DNA of 64,000 nt from CAVUXJ01 sp963814975. Lineage in GTDB: Bacteria > Acidobacteriota > Vicinamibacteria > Vicinamibacterales > CAVVIG01. The notes beneath the pieces are model-generated. The model was given only the letters and a program-made list of their open reading frames with translations, was not told the DNA's origin and did no database searches. This document shows positions 56,772-64,000 of this stretch, one piece after another (position 1 is the first letter of the stretch; every line of letters starts with the position of its first letter). Location of the stretch: assembly GCA_963814975.1 (NCBI GenBank), contig CAWFFB010000009.1:169562-233561 (forward strand). Reading direction: 5' to 3'. Made by a program: the position numbers and the translations under genes.

Positions 56772-58730
56772 ATGCTTCGTAAACTGGCATTAGCGGCAAC
56801 TTTTATCTTCCTCGCGCCATCGCTGGCGTCGGCGCAGACGGCACAATTCCAGATCGAGGAAGCGACGATCGAGACGATTCAGTCGGCGATCATGCGCGGC
56901 GAATTGACGTCGACGCGGGTGGTGCAGCTCTACTTGAACCGCATCAGGGCCTACAACGGCACCTGCGTGCGCCAGCCGGACGGAGTCCTCGGGGCTGGAC
57001 CGATCACGCCGATCAAGAACGCGCATCAGCTCAATGCCTTGATGACTTTGAATTTGCGACCCACCAAACGGCAGACGCTGGGCTTTGATCCTCGTAAAGC
57101 ACGCAGCATGACCGATGCGGCGGACAACAATCCGGCGATGCCCGATGCGCTGGACGTGGCGGCCCAGCAGGACGTCTACTTTGCCGCGAACCGCAGGCTC
57201 ATCGGCCCGCTGCATGGCGTGGTGCTGGCCATCAAGGATCAGTACGACACCTTCGATATGCGCACGACCGCGGGCATGGATGCCGCTTACGCGAACGATC
57301 GTCCGCCGCGCGACGCCACCTTCGTCAAGCGCCTCAGAGACGCGGGTGCGATCCTCATCGCCAAGGCGAATCTCGGCGAAATGGGCACGCCGAACTCGCG
57401 CAGCTCCTTCGGCGGGGCCTTCTGTAATCCCTACGATACGGAACGCAGTCCCGGCACTTCCAGCGGCGGCTCCGGATCATCGGTGGCCGCAAACCTGGTG
57501 ACCTGCGCCATCGGCGAGGAGACCGGCGGATCGATCCATCACCCCTCCAAGAACAACAGCCTCGTCGGCATCGCACCGACACAGGAACTGGTCAGTCGCG
57601 ACGGCATGATCGGCGCGGCGTTGAATACGCGCGTTGGACCGCTGTGCCGCACGGTAAAGGATGCCGCGCGCATGCTCGAGGTCATCGCCGGCTACGATCC
57701 CAAGGATGAGCTCACGGCGTTCGGCATCGGCCGGATGCCGGCGGAGCCCTATCGCAGCTTTGCCAACGAGCGGACACTGAACGGCATGCGCATCGGCGTC
57801 ATTCGCGAGCACATGGACAAGAAGGTGTTCAACGAGGCCGACGTTCAAGCGATCGATCTCACCGAGCGTGCCATTGGCGATCTCCGCCGAATTGGCGCCA
57901 CGATCGTCGACCCAGGACCGGGCGGAGCACTCTTTCAGGTCTGCATCGACAAATATTTCCCGCTCTATCGCAGCCGCGTGTTCATCGAACAGAATCCCAA
58001 TCTCTTTCCGTCCGACGCCAACGGCAAACCGACGACCGATCGCGTCTCTCAGCTGGTGGATATGTATTTCGATCCAAAGCTCGTGCCTCCCGGCACCACG
58101 ATCCGGAACATCGGCGCGGCCTCGAACAATGCACTGACCAAATACATGCTGAACCGCTACTTGAGAGAGCGCGGCGATGCGAACATCAAGTCCATGCGCG
58201 ATCTGATCGATAAGTCGAGATACTATCGCGACATTCGTCCCGAGGCCGGTTTCATCGATCGGAAAGCGGCGCTCGAGGAGATCAACAGCAGCATGACGCT
58301 CGATCTCGCGACCGTCTTCCAAGACCGCTTCGCCAATCAGCAGATCATGCTGCAATGCATGGCAGAACAGAACCTCGACGCGGTCGTGTCTCCGTCGGGG
58401 AACATTCCGGCATATATTTTGGGCGCGCCGATCGAGCCCCCACTGGACGGCAGAACGAATTCCGTCTGGGGCCTCTTGGGCCAACACGGTATTCCGACAC
58501 TGTCGGTGCCTGCGGGTTTCACCACGCAGGTGCATGACCGCGTGCGCGATCCCGCGGCGCGCGGTGGTACAAGACTGGTCGCGCCCGTTGCCGCAACACT
58601 TCCGCTCGGGATCATGTTCTGGGGCAGGCCGTTTTCGGAGCCGACGCTCTTGAAGATCGCATCGGCGTACGAGGCGGCAACAAAGCACCGCATTCCGCCG
58701 CCCGACTTCGGCCCGGTTGCGCAGCGGTAG
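56772..58730 (+). CDS. Exported amidase-signature hydrolase
   Basis: A 652-residue intact protein from the ATG at 56772 with signal peptide (LRKLALAATFIFLAPSLASA Q). The amidase-signature triad is present: Lys in VLAIKDQYDTFD (about 154), cis-Ser in SPGTSSGGSGSSVAAN (about 230) and nucleophile Ser in GEETGGSIHHPS (about 254). The C-terminal part has an extra helical insertion (INSSMTLDLATVFQDRFANQ). Longer than cytoplasmic GatA-type enzymes. The periplasmic substrate is unknown. It lies inside the tRNA-Pro-bounded stretch, so it may be island cargo. Confidence 0.92.
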   Translation: MLRKLALAATFIFLAPSLASAQTAQFQIEEATIETIQSAIMRGELTSTRVVQLYLNRIRAYNGTCVRQPDGVLGAGPITPIKNAHQLNALMTLNLRPTKRQTLGFDPRKARSMTDAADNNPAMPDALDVAAQQDVYFAANRRLIGPLHGVVLAIKDQYDTFDMRTTAGMDAAYANDRPPRDATFVKRLRDAGAILIAKANLGEMGTPNSRSSFGGAFCNPYDTERSPGTSSGGSGSSVAANLVTCAIGEETGGSIHHPSKNNSLVGIAPTQELVSRDGMIGAALNTRVGPLCRTVKDAARMLEVIAGYDPKDELTAFGIGRMPAEPYRSFANERTLNGMRIGVIREHMDKKVFNEADVQAIDLTERAIGDLRRIGATIVDPGPGGALFQVCIDKYFPLYRSRVFIEQNPNLFPSDANGKPTTDRVSQLVDMYFDPKLVPPGTTIRNIGAASNNALTKYMLNRYLRERGDANIKSMRDLIDKSRYYRDIRPEAGFIDRKAALEEINSSMTLDLATVFQDRFANQQIMLQCMAEQNLDAVVSPSGNIPAYILGAPIEPPLDGRTNSVWGLLGQHGIPTLSVPAGFTTQVHDRVRDPAARGGTRLVAPVAATLPLGIMFWGRPFSEPTLLKIASAYEAATKHRIPPPDFGPVAQR

Positions 58731-58840
58731 AAGGCTTTCACTCAACCTCACAGACCCGCACAACTTTCTCCACCGCAAGGCTGTCATGGCCCGCGCACGC
58801 GGGCCACTTAGGCGATGAAGGACTCGAGATGAGGTCGACA

Positions 58841-59381
58841 TGAACAGGAGCTTCAAGCGACTTTCCATCGGCGTCGCGTGGCTCTCGCGCTCTCTCCAGT
58901 CGCGCTGGCGCAGTGGTCGATCGGCAAGCCAGGCACGCGCCAAGCACCCCAGGGCCAGAACCGTTACGCCTATCTGGTGATGTCCGATCCGCTGCCGGGC
59001 CGGGAGTTCGATTTCAACGACGGCTACCAGAACATGCACATGGGCGATCTGGTTCAGCTTCCCGGCTGGACAGGAGCGCAGCGTTTCCGGCTGGTACCGT
59101 GATGCCCCGAACGACGCAGCCCTTATACAGGCGCGGCAATTTGATCATCTGGGACCAGGAGGGGACGATCTCGACCGTCGCGCGCCGCCGCGACTTGCCT
59201 TCACCAAATATCTCGTGATCTGGGAAACCGAAGGCACCAATGCGCAAGGTTGCAGGACGCGCGCATCGCGGCCGTAAAGGCGGGTCAGATCAGGCCGCCG
59301 GCGATCGATGTCGCAACCGCACAATCGAGCTGGTGGGCGACGATTTCACCCTTTACCGATAAGAACGATTTCGAGCGCTGA
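58841..59381 (+). CDS. Small secreted alpha/beta-barrel-like protein (frameshifted)
   Basis: From the ATG at 58841 a signal peptide starts MNRSFKRLSIGVAWL and, after a shift, continues ALSPVALAQWSIGKPGT. The mature part NRYAYLVMSDPLPGREFDFN DGYQNMHMGDLVQLPGWTGA QRFRL resembles EthD-like dimeric alpha/beta-barrel proteins. Further shifts near 59102, 59175 and 59250 restore RRGNLIIWDQEG, FTKYLVIWETEGTNAQ and the end SSWWATISPFTDKNDFER. Restored length about 175 residues. Four shifts in one short gene mean either a poor assembly spot or real decay. 18 bases separate it from the hairpin repeat downstream. Confidence 0.6.
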
Positions 59382-59398
59382 ACGAATAAACGGGGTCA

Positions 59399-59415
59399 GA
59401 CACCTTTTTGGTGTC
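59399..59415. repeat. Hairpin GACACC-T5-GGTGTC within a GGGGTCAGACACC motif
   Basis: A perfect 6-bp inverted repeat around five T follows CGGGGTCA. The phrase GGGGTCAGACACCTTTTT is frequent next to REP-associated transposases in many bacteria. No transposase is seen here, so this is a solitary palindrome. Confidence 0.5.
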
Positions 59416-59676
59416 TATAGCTGGAGGCCAGAACGGTCAGCTCCAGATTGCGGAAGAGTGAACATCTCTCTTCGTTATTTCGAACACGACATGCGCGTAA
59501 CTTTGGCCGGCGAGAAAGCGGGGCTGGAGTTCCGGGCGTCGCACACCGCCGATCTTCTCCATGGCACGCGGCGACCGACAGCCACGCTCGACGGCCTACA
59601 GCGAATATCTCGACTTCGATGTATCGGGTCTGCGAAGATGCTCGAATGATCAATGCCGTAGGATTGGAGTCCGTCC

Positions 59677-60828
59677 ATGAGGCGTCTGATTGCGTTAACC
59701 GTTCTCCTGTTGCCATTGTTACTGGTCGCCCGAATGTCGCCTGCTCAAACCACCCGCTCCGATGGCAGCGCGTGGATTCGCGAGGCGGCCGCGGAGTATC
59801 TCGATCAGCGGATGGACATCTGGTTTGAAAGAGGTGAGAAGCTGCAAACCGGTGCAGCACGGACGACCTGTGTCTCGTGTCACACGGTGATCCCGTACGC
59901 ACTCGCGCGGCCTGCCCTGAGGCGGGCGATGCACGTCAACGAACTGACGCCGCAAGAGGCCAGGCTCGTCGACGAAACGTCACGCCGGGTTCAAGCACCT
60001 GATCCAAAACAGCTCATGTACGAGAGTGACGAGGGACAGTCGAACGGAACCGAGGCGGTGCTCTACGCGTTGATTCTTGCTTCGGCCGACGCGGCGCGGA
60101 ATATTCGGGAGCCGAGCGACGTGACACGTCGCGCTTTTGCGCGCATGTGGCAAACGCAGCGCGACGATGGCGCCTGGGACTGGCTCGACGTCGGCCTGGA
60201 ACCCTTCGAGAGCATCGATTCAGCGTACCAGGGCGCCGCATTCGCGGCGCTCGCTGTCGGTCTGGCGCCCACACTATCTACCGGGCCAGGGGCGCGAGGA
60301 GTCGCCAAGTTGCGGGCGTACCTGCGCGAACATCATGCCAGTCAGAACCTCCACAATCGCATCTGGGGCTTGTTGGCATCCACAGCGCTACCCCGGCTGT
60401 TGTCACCGACCGAGGTCGAGGCACTTATCGGTGAGCTGCAGCGGCGGCAGGGCAAGGATGGCGGCTGGTCGCTGAATGGATTGGGCGGGTGGCGGTGGAA
60501 TAGAACCGAAGCACCATTTCAGTCGCCGGGCCAACGGGATCAGGAGCTCGCCGCGCGATCCGATGGTTATGCGACCGGTCTGATCGTCTATACGCTCAGG
60601 CAAGCCGGTGTCTCGGCGGAGCACGCAACGATTAAGAGGGGCCGGCAATGGCTCAGAGCTCACCAGCTCCCTATTCGCATCGGCGATCAGGAATGGCTCG
60701 CCTGGCGCGCTCACTCTCTCAATTACGACCGTGAGCACGGCGGTGCCAGAGGCGCACCTTGGCAGCGGCTGTTCATGTCTGATGCCGCCACGGCGTTTGC
60801 GACGCTGGCTTTGCTCGCTTCTGACTGA
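59677..60828 (+). CDS. Secreted squalene-cyclase-fold protein with a c-type haem motif
   Basis: A 383-residue intact protein with signal peptide (RRLIALTVLLLPLLLVARMS PAQ). Near residue 68 it has TTCVSCHTVIPYALARPALR, a CxxCH haem site. The rest is an alpha/alpha-toroid of the squalene-cyclase/prenyltransferase type with QW-like repeats: WQTQRDDGAWDWLDVGLEPF, LQRRQGKDGGWSLNGLGGWR W and YATGLIVYTLRQAGVSAEHA. The cyclase acid motif DxDD is not visible, so terpene cyclisation is unlikely. Haem plus toroid suggests a periplasmic redox or sensor protein. Preceded by about 295 bases with no recognised gene. Confidence 0.82.
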   Translation: MRRLIALTVLLLPLLLVARMSPAQTTRSDGSAWIREAAAEYLDQRMDIWFERGEKLQTGAARTTCVSCHTVIPYALARPALRRAMHVNELTPQEARLVDETSRRVQAPDPKQLMYESDEGQSNGTEAVLYALILASADAARNIREPSDVTRRAFARMWQTQRDDGAWDWLDVGLEPFESIDSAYQGAAFAALAVGLAPTLSTGPGARGVAKLRAYLREHHASQNLHNRIWGLLASTALPRLLSPTEVEALIGELQRRQGKDGGWSLNGLGGWRWNRTEAPFQSPGQRDQELAARSDGYATGLIVYTLRQAGVSAEHATIKRGRQWLRAHQLPIRIGDQEWLAWRAHSLNYDREHGGARGAPWQRLFMSDAATAFATLALLASD

Positions 60829-60890
60829 GCTGAGCCACACCCCAACAAATTTCGCCTCGACGGTTCAGTCTGGCAGCGCACTCGGTTCCT

Positions 60891-60967
60891 CGGTCCCGAA
60901 CCAAGCGCTGACGCAACGAATTCCGAATGTTTTCGTCTGTTTTTGGGCTCGGGTAGCAACTGGGTGG
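60891..60967. repeat. Island boundary repeat copy 2
   Basis: Matches 54859-54936 in the same orientation (CGGTCCCGAACCAAGCG at one end, GGGTAGCAACTGGGT at the other). It holds the tRNA-Pro anticodon-arm sequence and the integrase-like minus frame ATQLLPEPKNRRKHSEFV, but here the rest of the tRNA is missing. The two copies bracket about 6 kb of toxin-antitoxin and cargo genes. Confidence 0.72.
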
Positions 60968-61117
60968 CGATTCCGGAGCACCCAGTGACCCGCATTCGTC
61001 GAACAATGTTCGTTGCGCCCCGTTGGATGGAAGAGAATGTTCGCGCCGGTTTGTGCGCGTCCGGCCCGTTCACCCGCCAGCCTTGTGGAGCAACGGTTGC
61101 GGTGCTACTGTGATCGC

Positions 61118-61342
61118 ATGACGCTGAAGGCTCGAGTGAAGGCCGGGCGACTCGTCGTCGACGAGCCAACCGATCTGCCCGAAGGAACCGAAGTCGAACT
61201 CTTGCCGCTTGATCCCGGCGACTGGCTCGGTGAGGAAGATCGAGCTGCGCTCCATCAGGCCCTAAAGGATTCGGACGAAGACATCAAGGCCGGTCGTCTC
61301 GTCGACGCGGACGTGATCCTTCGCGAACTTCGATCGCGTTGA
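61118..61342 (+). CDS. RelE/ParE-associated antitoxin
   Basis: A 74-residue protein: MTLKARVKAGRLVVDEPTDL PEGTEVELLPLDPGDWLGEE DRAAL. The short N-terminal strand unit resembles AbrB/SpoVT-like or DUF104-type antitoxins, and the C-terminal helices are acidic. Its stop overlaps the toxin start by 4 bases. Intact. Confidence 0.8.
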   Translation: MTLKARVKAGRLVVDEPTDLPEGTEVELLPLDPGDWLGEEDRAALHQALKDSDEDIKAGRLVDADVILRELRSR

Positions 61343-61637
61343 AGAATCGCCGCGTTCGCTTCACAGCCATTGCGCAGGAACACGTTCGGCGAGAGAAGGC
61401 CTGGTGGTTGGCCAATCGCGACCACCCCGACGTGTTCACCGAGGAACTCGAACAAGCGCTCCAGATCATCGCGGTGCTTCCCGGCGCCGGCACCCTCTAC
61501 GCTCAGTCTCCCGTTCCCGGCGTTCGCCGCGTCTACCTCAGAACAGTCGTCGTCCATCTCTATTACACGTTCGATGACGCCCGCGTGATCGTGCGCGGCC
61601 CTCTGGGATGCGCGTCGCGAGCGCGGTCCGCGGATCT
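61339..61637 (+). CDS. ParE/RelE-family toxin (frameshifted near its end)
   Basis: From a TTG overlapping the antitoxin stop: KNRRVRFTAIAQEHVRREKA WWLANRDHP, then VFTEELEQALQIIAVLPGAG and VPGVRRVYLRTVVVHLYYTF. A one-base shift near 61595 restores ALWDARRERGPRI and a stop at 61637, the normal ParE ending. Without the correction the frame runs about 190 residues too far into unrelated DNA. Length about 99 residues when restored. Confidence 0.82.
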
Positions 61638-61711
61638 AGCAAATCACCTTGCACGGCTCCCTCGCCACAAGGTGACTGTATCCGTCACCACTGGCGATGT
61701 CTGCCGCGAAC

Positions 61712-62170
61712 TCACCGCGCGCAGAATCCCATCAGTACCGAGTCCAGTTCCCTGGCCAAGTCCTCGGCGAGATAACGCAGCACGAGATGGCCATTTTCTT
61801 GCAGTAGCTGGTCCTTGCGTCAATCGCGCCGGTACACGACCGGATCCGCGAGATGCTGCGCACCATCGACCTCAACGACGAGTCGCGAATCAGCGCACAG
61901 GAGATCGAATTCCATTCGGCCCCAGCCGTCGAACACAATGGGAAGGTCGACGTTCAGCTGAAATCGTCTGCGCGTCTCCCGCAACGTTTCCAGCCGTCGA
62001 TAGAGGAATGCCTCGGACGCACTTCGCGCGCGTTTGGCGCCTTCGGCTTCTGGCGGAATCGGACGCGCGGCCGTACAAACAAGTTCGCGAGCGGCGTATC
62101 GACGCCATCCCGGACGAGTCGACGCACGCTGGCAGCGGTTACGCGACATTTGAATTTGTAGTGGGACCAC
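61712..62170 (-). pseudogene. DUF559 endonuclease-like protein with an internal stop
   Basis: The frame reads RSASEAFLYRRLETLRETRR, FQLNVDLPIVFDGWGRMEFD LLCADSRLVVEVDGAQHL, the restriction-endonuclease-like (Vsr-type) DUF559 core with conserved Glu, Asp and VDG. At 61822-61820 a TGA stands where CGA (Arg) is expected: the same frame continues RKDQLLQENGHLVLRYLAED to a natural stop at 61712. One C-to-T change therefore inactivates the gene. A rearranged relative lies at 55.4 kb. Confidence 0.82.
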
Positions 62171-62350
62171 CTCAGCGCCTGCCGGAAGGTGGCTGACGCC
62201 GGATGGGATGCGGGTTCACTCCCGCCCCAGTTGTCGACCGGGCTATCATGGCGACCGAAAATCAATGGGGCCCGCGCTTCGACATTGACAGATCGACGGC
62301 GGGCAACGGCTAACCCTTCCCTCGGGGAACATCATGATGGGGAGAACATC

Positions 62351-63831
62351 ATGAAGAGAAGACGCTTCATCAAGACGTCCGCTGGAGCCGGGTTCGCGGG
62401 GATCGGGTTCGCGCTGTCGCCCTCACACGAGGTGTTCGCACGACTCGCGTTCCAGGACGCCAATAGGGCCAATCAGACGGACGCTACCGAGACCCTGGTG
62501 CGGTTCATATCCGACTTCAGGTATGAAAACCTGTCGCGCCAAGCCGTGGAGGCGGCAAAGGTCGGCATCATCGACGGCGTGGGGGTCATGCTGGCAGGCT
62601 CTACTTACCGGCCCCTGGCCGCGCTGATGGCCGGCTACGTGAGGGAGATGGGCGGCACTCCCCGGTGTAGCGTCGTCGGCTGGGGATTCAAGACCAATGC
62701 TCCCTTCGCGGCGTTTGCCAACGGCGTGTTTGGCCACAGCCTGGACTACGAAATCCAGGGCTTCCCTCCCACCCACGGCACTTCCGCCTGTCTACCTGCG
62801 GCCCTAGCCTTGGGGGAGGAAACCCGCGCCTCGGGTCGAGACATCATCCTGGCGTACGTGCTGGGGTGGGAGGTGCAGGGGCGTCTGCGGGCCGCTGGAA
62901 CGGGTGCGGGAGCCGGCATGTCTCCGGGGTTCCATCCGCCCGGGGTGGTGGGGCCCATAGGCGGCGCCGTCGCCGCTGCCAAAATGCTGCGGCTGAATAT
63001 GCAGCAAACCAAGATGGCCCTGGGCATCGCAGCTTCCAGAGCCGGTGGCGTGACGGCCAACACCGGCACCATGATGAAGTCCACCCACCCCGGCAACGCC
63101 GCGCGCATGGGCGCCGAGGCCGCCCTGTTGGCGCGGGCAGGCTTCACCAGCCATCCAGATGTCCTGGAGGCACCCTCGGGCTACGCCGCTGCCCTGTTCT
63201 CTCGCGGGATGAACTGGGACGTTCTAACCAGGGGCCTGGGAACAGGCTTCCTCCCACGCATCGTCGACCCCGGGTTCCATATCAAGCGCTTCCCGGCTCA
63301 GATATTTATGCAATGGCTCACCGAAGCCGTTCTCGATCTGCGGGCAGCCCATGGCCTGAGCCCGGAGCAAGTGGAGCTGCTTACCGTAGAGTCCGCGACC
63401 GAGGACGGGGACGTCCCGTTCCCGCGACCGGCCTTGACGGCAAGTTCAGCCCCCAGTACTGCGCCGCAGCCGCGCTGCTGGACGGCCGCGTGAACATCGA
63501 GACGTTTACCGATGAGCGCCGCTTCTCGCCGGATATGGAGGCGATGCTTCGAAAGGTGACCCTTCTGCCCAGGAAAGGCGACGGCGCCCGGGCCACGGCG
63601 CGATTGAACGACGGACGCACCGTGAGCGCGGAGTGCCTCCATTTCCGGGGCTCCGTCGGCAACCCACTCAGTCGTGACGAGCGGCTGGAGAAGTTCCGCT
63701 ACTGCTCTCGCCACGCGCTCTCCGATCGGGCCACCGAGCAGCTGCTGGGCCTCCTGGAGCGGCTGGAGACCGTTGACGAAGTTTCATCCCTGATGGACGT
63801 GATGCGCACGCGCGCGCTCGCCAACGGCTAG
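62351..63831 (+). CDS. Exported MmgE/PrpD family protein (frameshifted)
   Basis: From the ATG at 62351 (ribosome site GGGGAG) MKRRRFIKTSAGAGFAGIGF is a Tat signal with twin Arg. The MmgE/PrpD core follows: VRFISDFRYENLSRQAVEAA, CSVVGWGFKTNAPFAAFANG VFGHSLDYE, GFHPPGVVGPIGGAVAAAKM and THPGNAARMGAEAALLARAG. A shift near 63415 restores KFSPQYCAAAALLDGRVNIE and the end LMDVMRTRALANG. MmgE/PrpD enzymes include 2-methylcitrate and aconitate-type dehydratases, which are normally cytoplasmic. An exported member suggests another substrate. Restored length about 490 residues. Confidence 0.85.
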
Positions 63832-64000
63832 GGTGGGAGCTGAAACTGTACGTGGGTGACGCTGATGCGCGCGCTGGTCTACCGGAACCAGGAGGACGTT
63901 TTCTCAACCGCCAACGCATGGAACGCGGCGCTACTCGACGACGCGCTTGCCGTCGTGTCTACCACTTGTCCGCCAACTCTCGCACTGACGCTCTCCGTCA
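63832..64000. other. Window end, no gene recognised
   Basis: The last 169 bases hold no frame with family resemblance. A minus-strand frame (63668-63919) is antisense to the MmgE/PrpD gene and is not supported. Confidence 0.4.

Noticed and set aside
57477..59039. A 520-codon open frame antisense to the amidase gene
   Set aside because: Composition is Arg/His/Val-rich with no family resemblance. The sense strand encodes a complete amidase with all catalytic residues, so this is a GC-rich shadow frame.
61637..62196. Extension of the ParE-like frame to 285 codons as a novel fusion toxin
   Set aside because: A one-base correction gives the normal ParE ending at 61637. The extension is antisense to the DUF559 gene.

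Overview
The window is high-GC bacterial DNA. It most likely comes from a soil Acidobacteriota of the Vicinamibacteria type. The evidence is a giant TonB-dependent receptor with an N-terminal carboxypeptidase-regulatory domain, a DUF1592/DUF1552/ankyrin trio, many secreted proteins with c-type haem or Tat signals, a UbiD and molybdenum-hydroxylase catabolic cluster, and degenerate hairpin repeats. No rRNA or intact tRNA is present, so the placement is inference.

Region 1 (1-24.7 kb) starts with the 5' part of a secreted Ig-like/propeller protein and about 1.4 kb of non-coding DNA holding a recombinase scrap. It is otherwise a compact archaeal-like C1 module. A lanthanide-type methanol dehydrogenase set (xoxF, di-haem cytochrome c, xoxJ) makes formaldehyde. 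Fae, MtdB and Mch carry the C1 unit on tetrahydromethanopterin (H4MPT). The rest builds cofactors: pab remnants (pABA), RFAP synthase, a DUF6513 pterin-synthase-like protein, a pterin carbinolamine dehydratase, a PTPS homologue, an MptN-like glutamate ligase, MfnB and an MfnE-like kinase (methanofuran), plus the usual satellites DUF447, DUF1464, ATP-grasp, HisA-like and CitG-like. The Fhc complex is not in the window. A TonB-dependent receptor gene interrupts the module between two direct repeats made of mfnB/mfnE 3' sequence.

Region 2 (24.9-34.7 kb) holds the ankyrin/DUF1552/DUF1592 trio, two tandem DinB-like secreted proteins, a truncated AraC regulator abutting a truncated vanadium haloperoxidase, a beta-propeller remnant and an F420-type LLM oxidoreductase. 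Region 3 (34.8-42.9 kb) is a probable aromatic or heteroaromatic catabolic cluster: a three-subunit molybdenum hydroxylase with a CoxG-like protein, a divergent MFS importer, a UbiD decarboxylase and a VOC protein. Region 4 (43-54.2 kb) has a serine-protease homologue lacking its catalytic residues, an RND-permease/adaptor chimera, three exported or outer-membrane proteins and a hybrid sensor kinase.

Region 5 (54.8-62.2 kb) looks like a decaying island. It starts at a tRNA-Pro 3' fragment, has a matching repeat at 60.9 kb, and carries several toxin-antitoxin modules (one intact VapBC, others truncated or frameshifted), DUF559 relics, an amidase and a haem-c/cyclase-fold protein. A Tat-secreted MmgE/PrpD protein closes the window.

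Many conserved genes are broken by single-base frameshifts, while other long genes are intact. Most of these are probably uncorrected indels in the assembly. Several larger internal deletions (pabB, pabA-pabC, RND-adaptor, AraC-haloperoxidase) are a separate phenomenon. Products are described for the restored reading frames.
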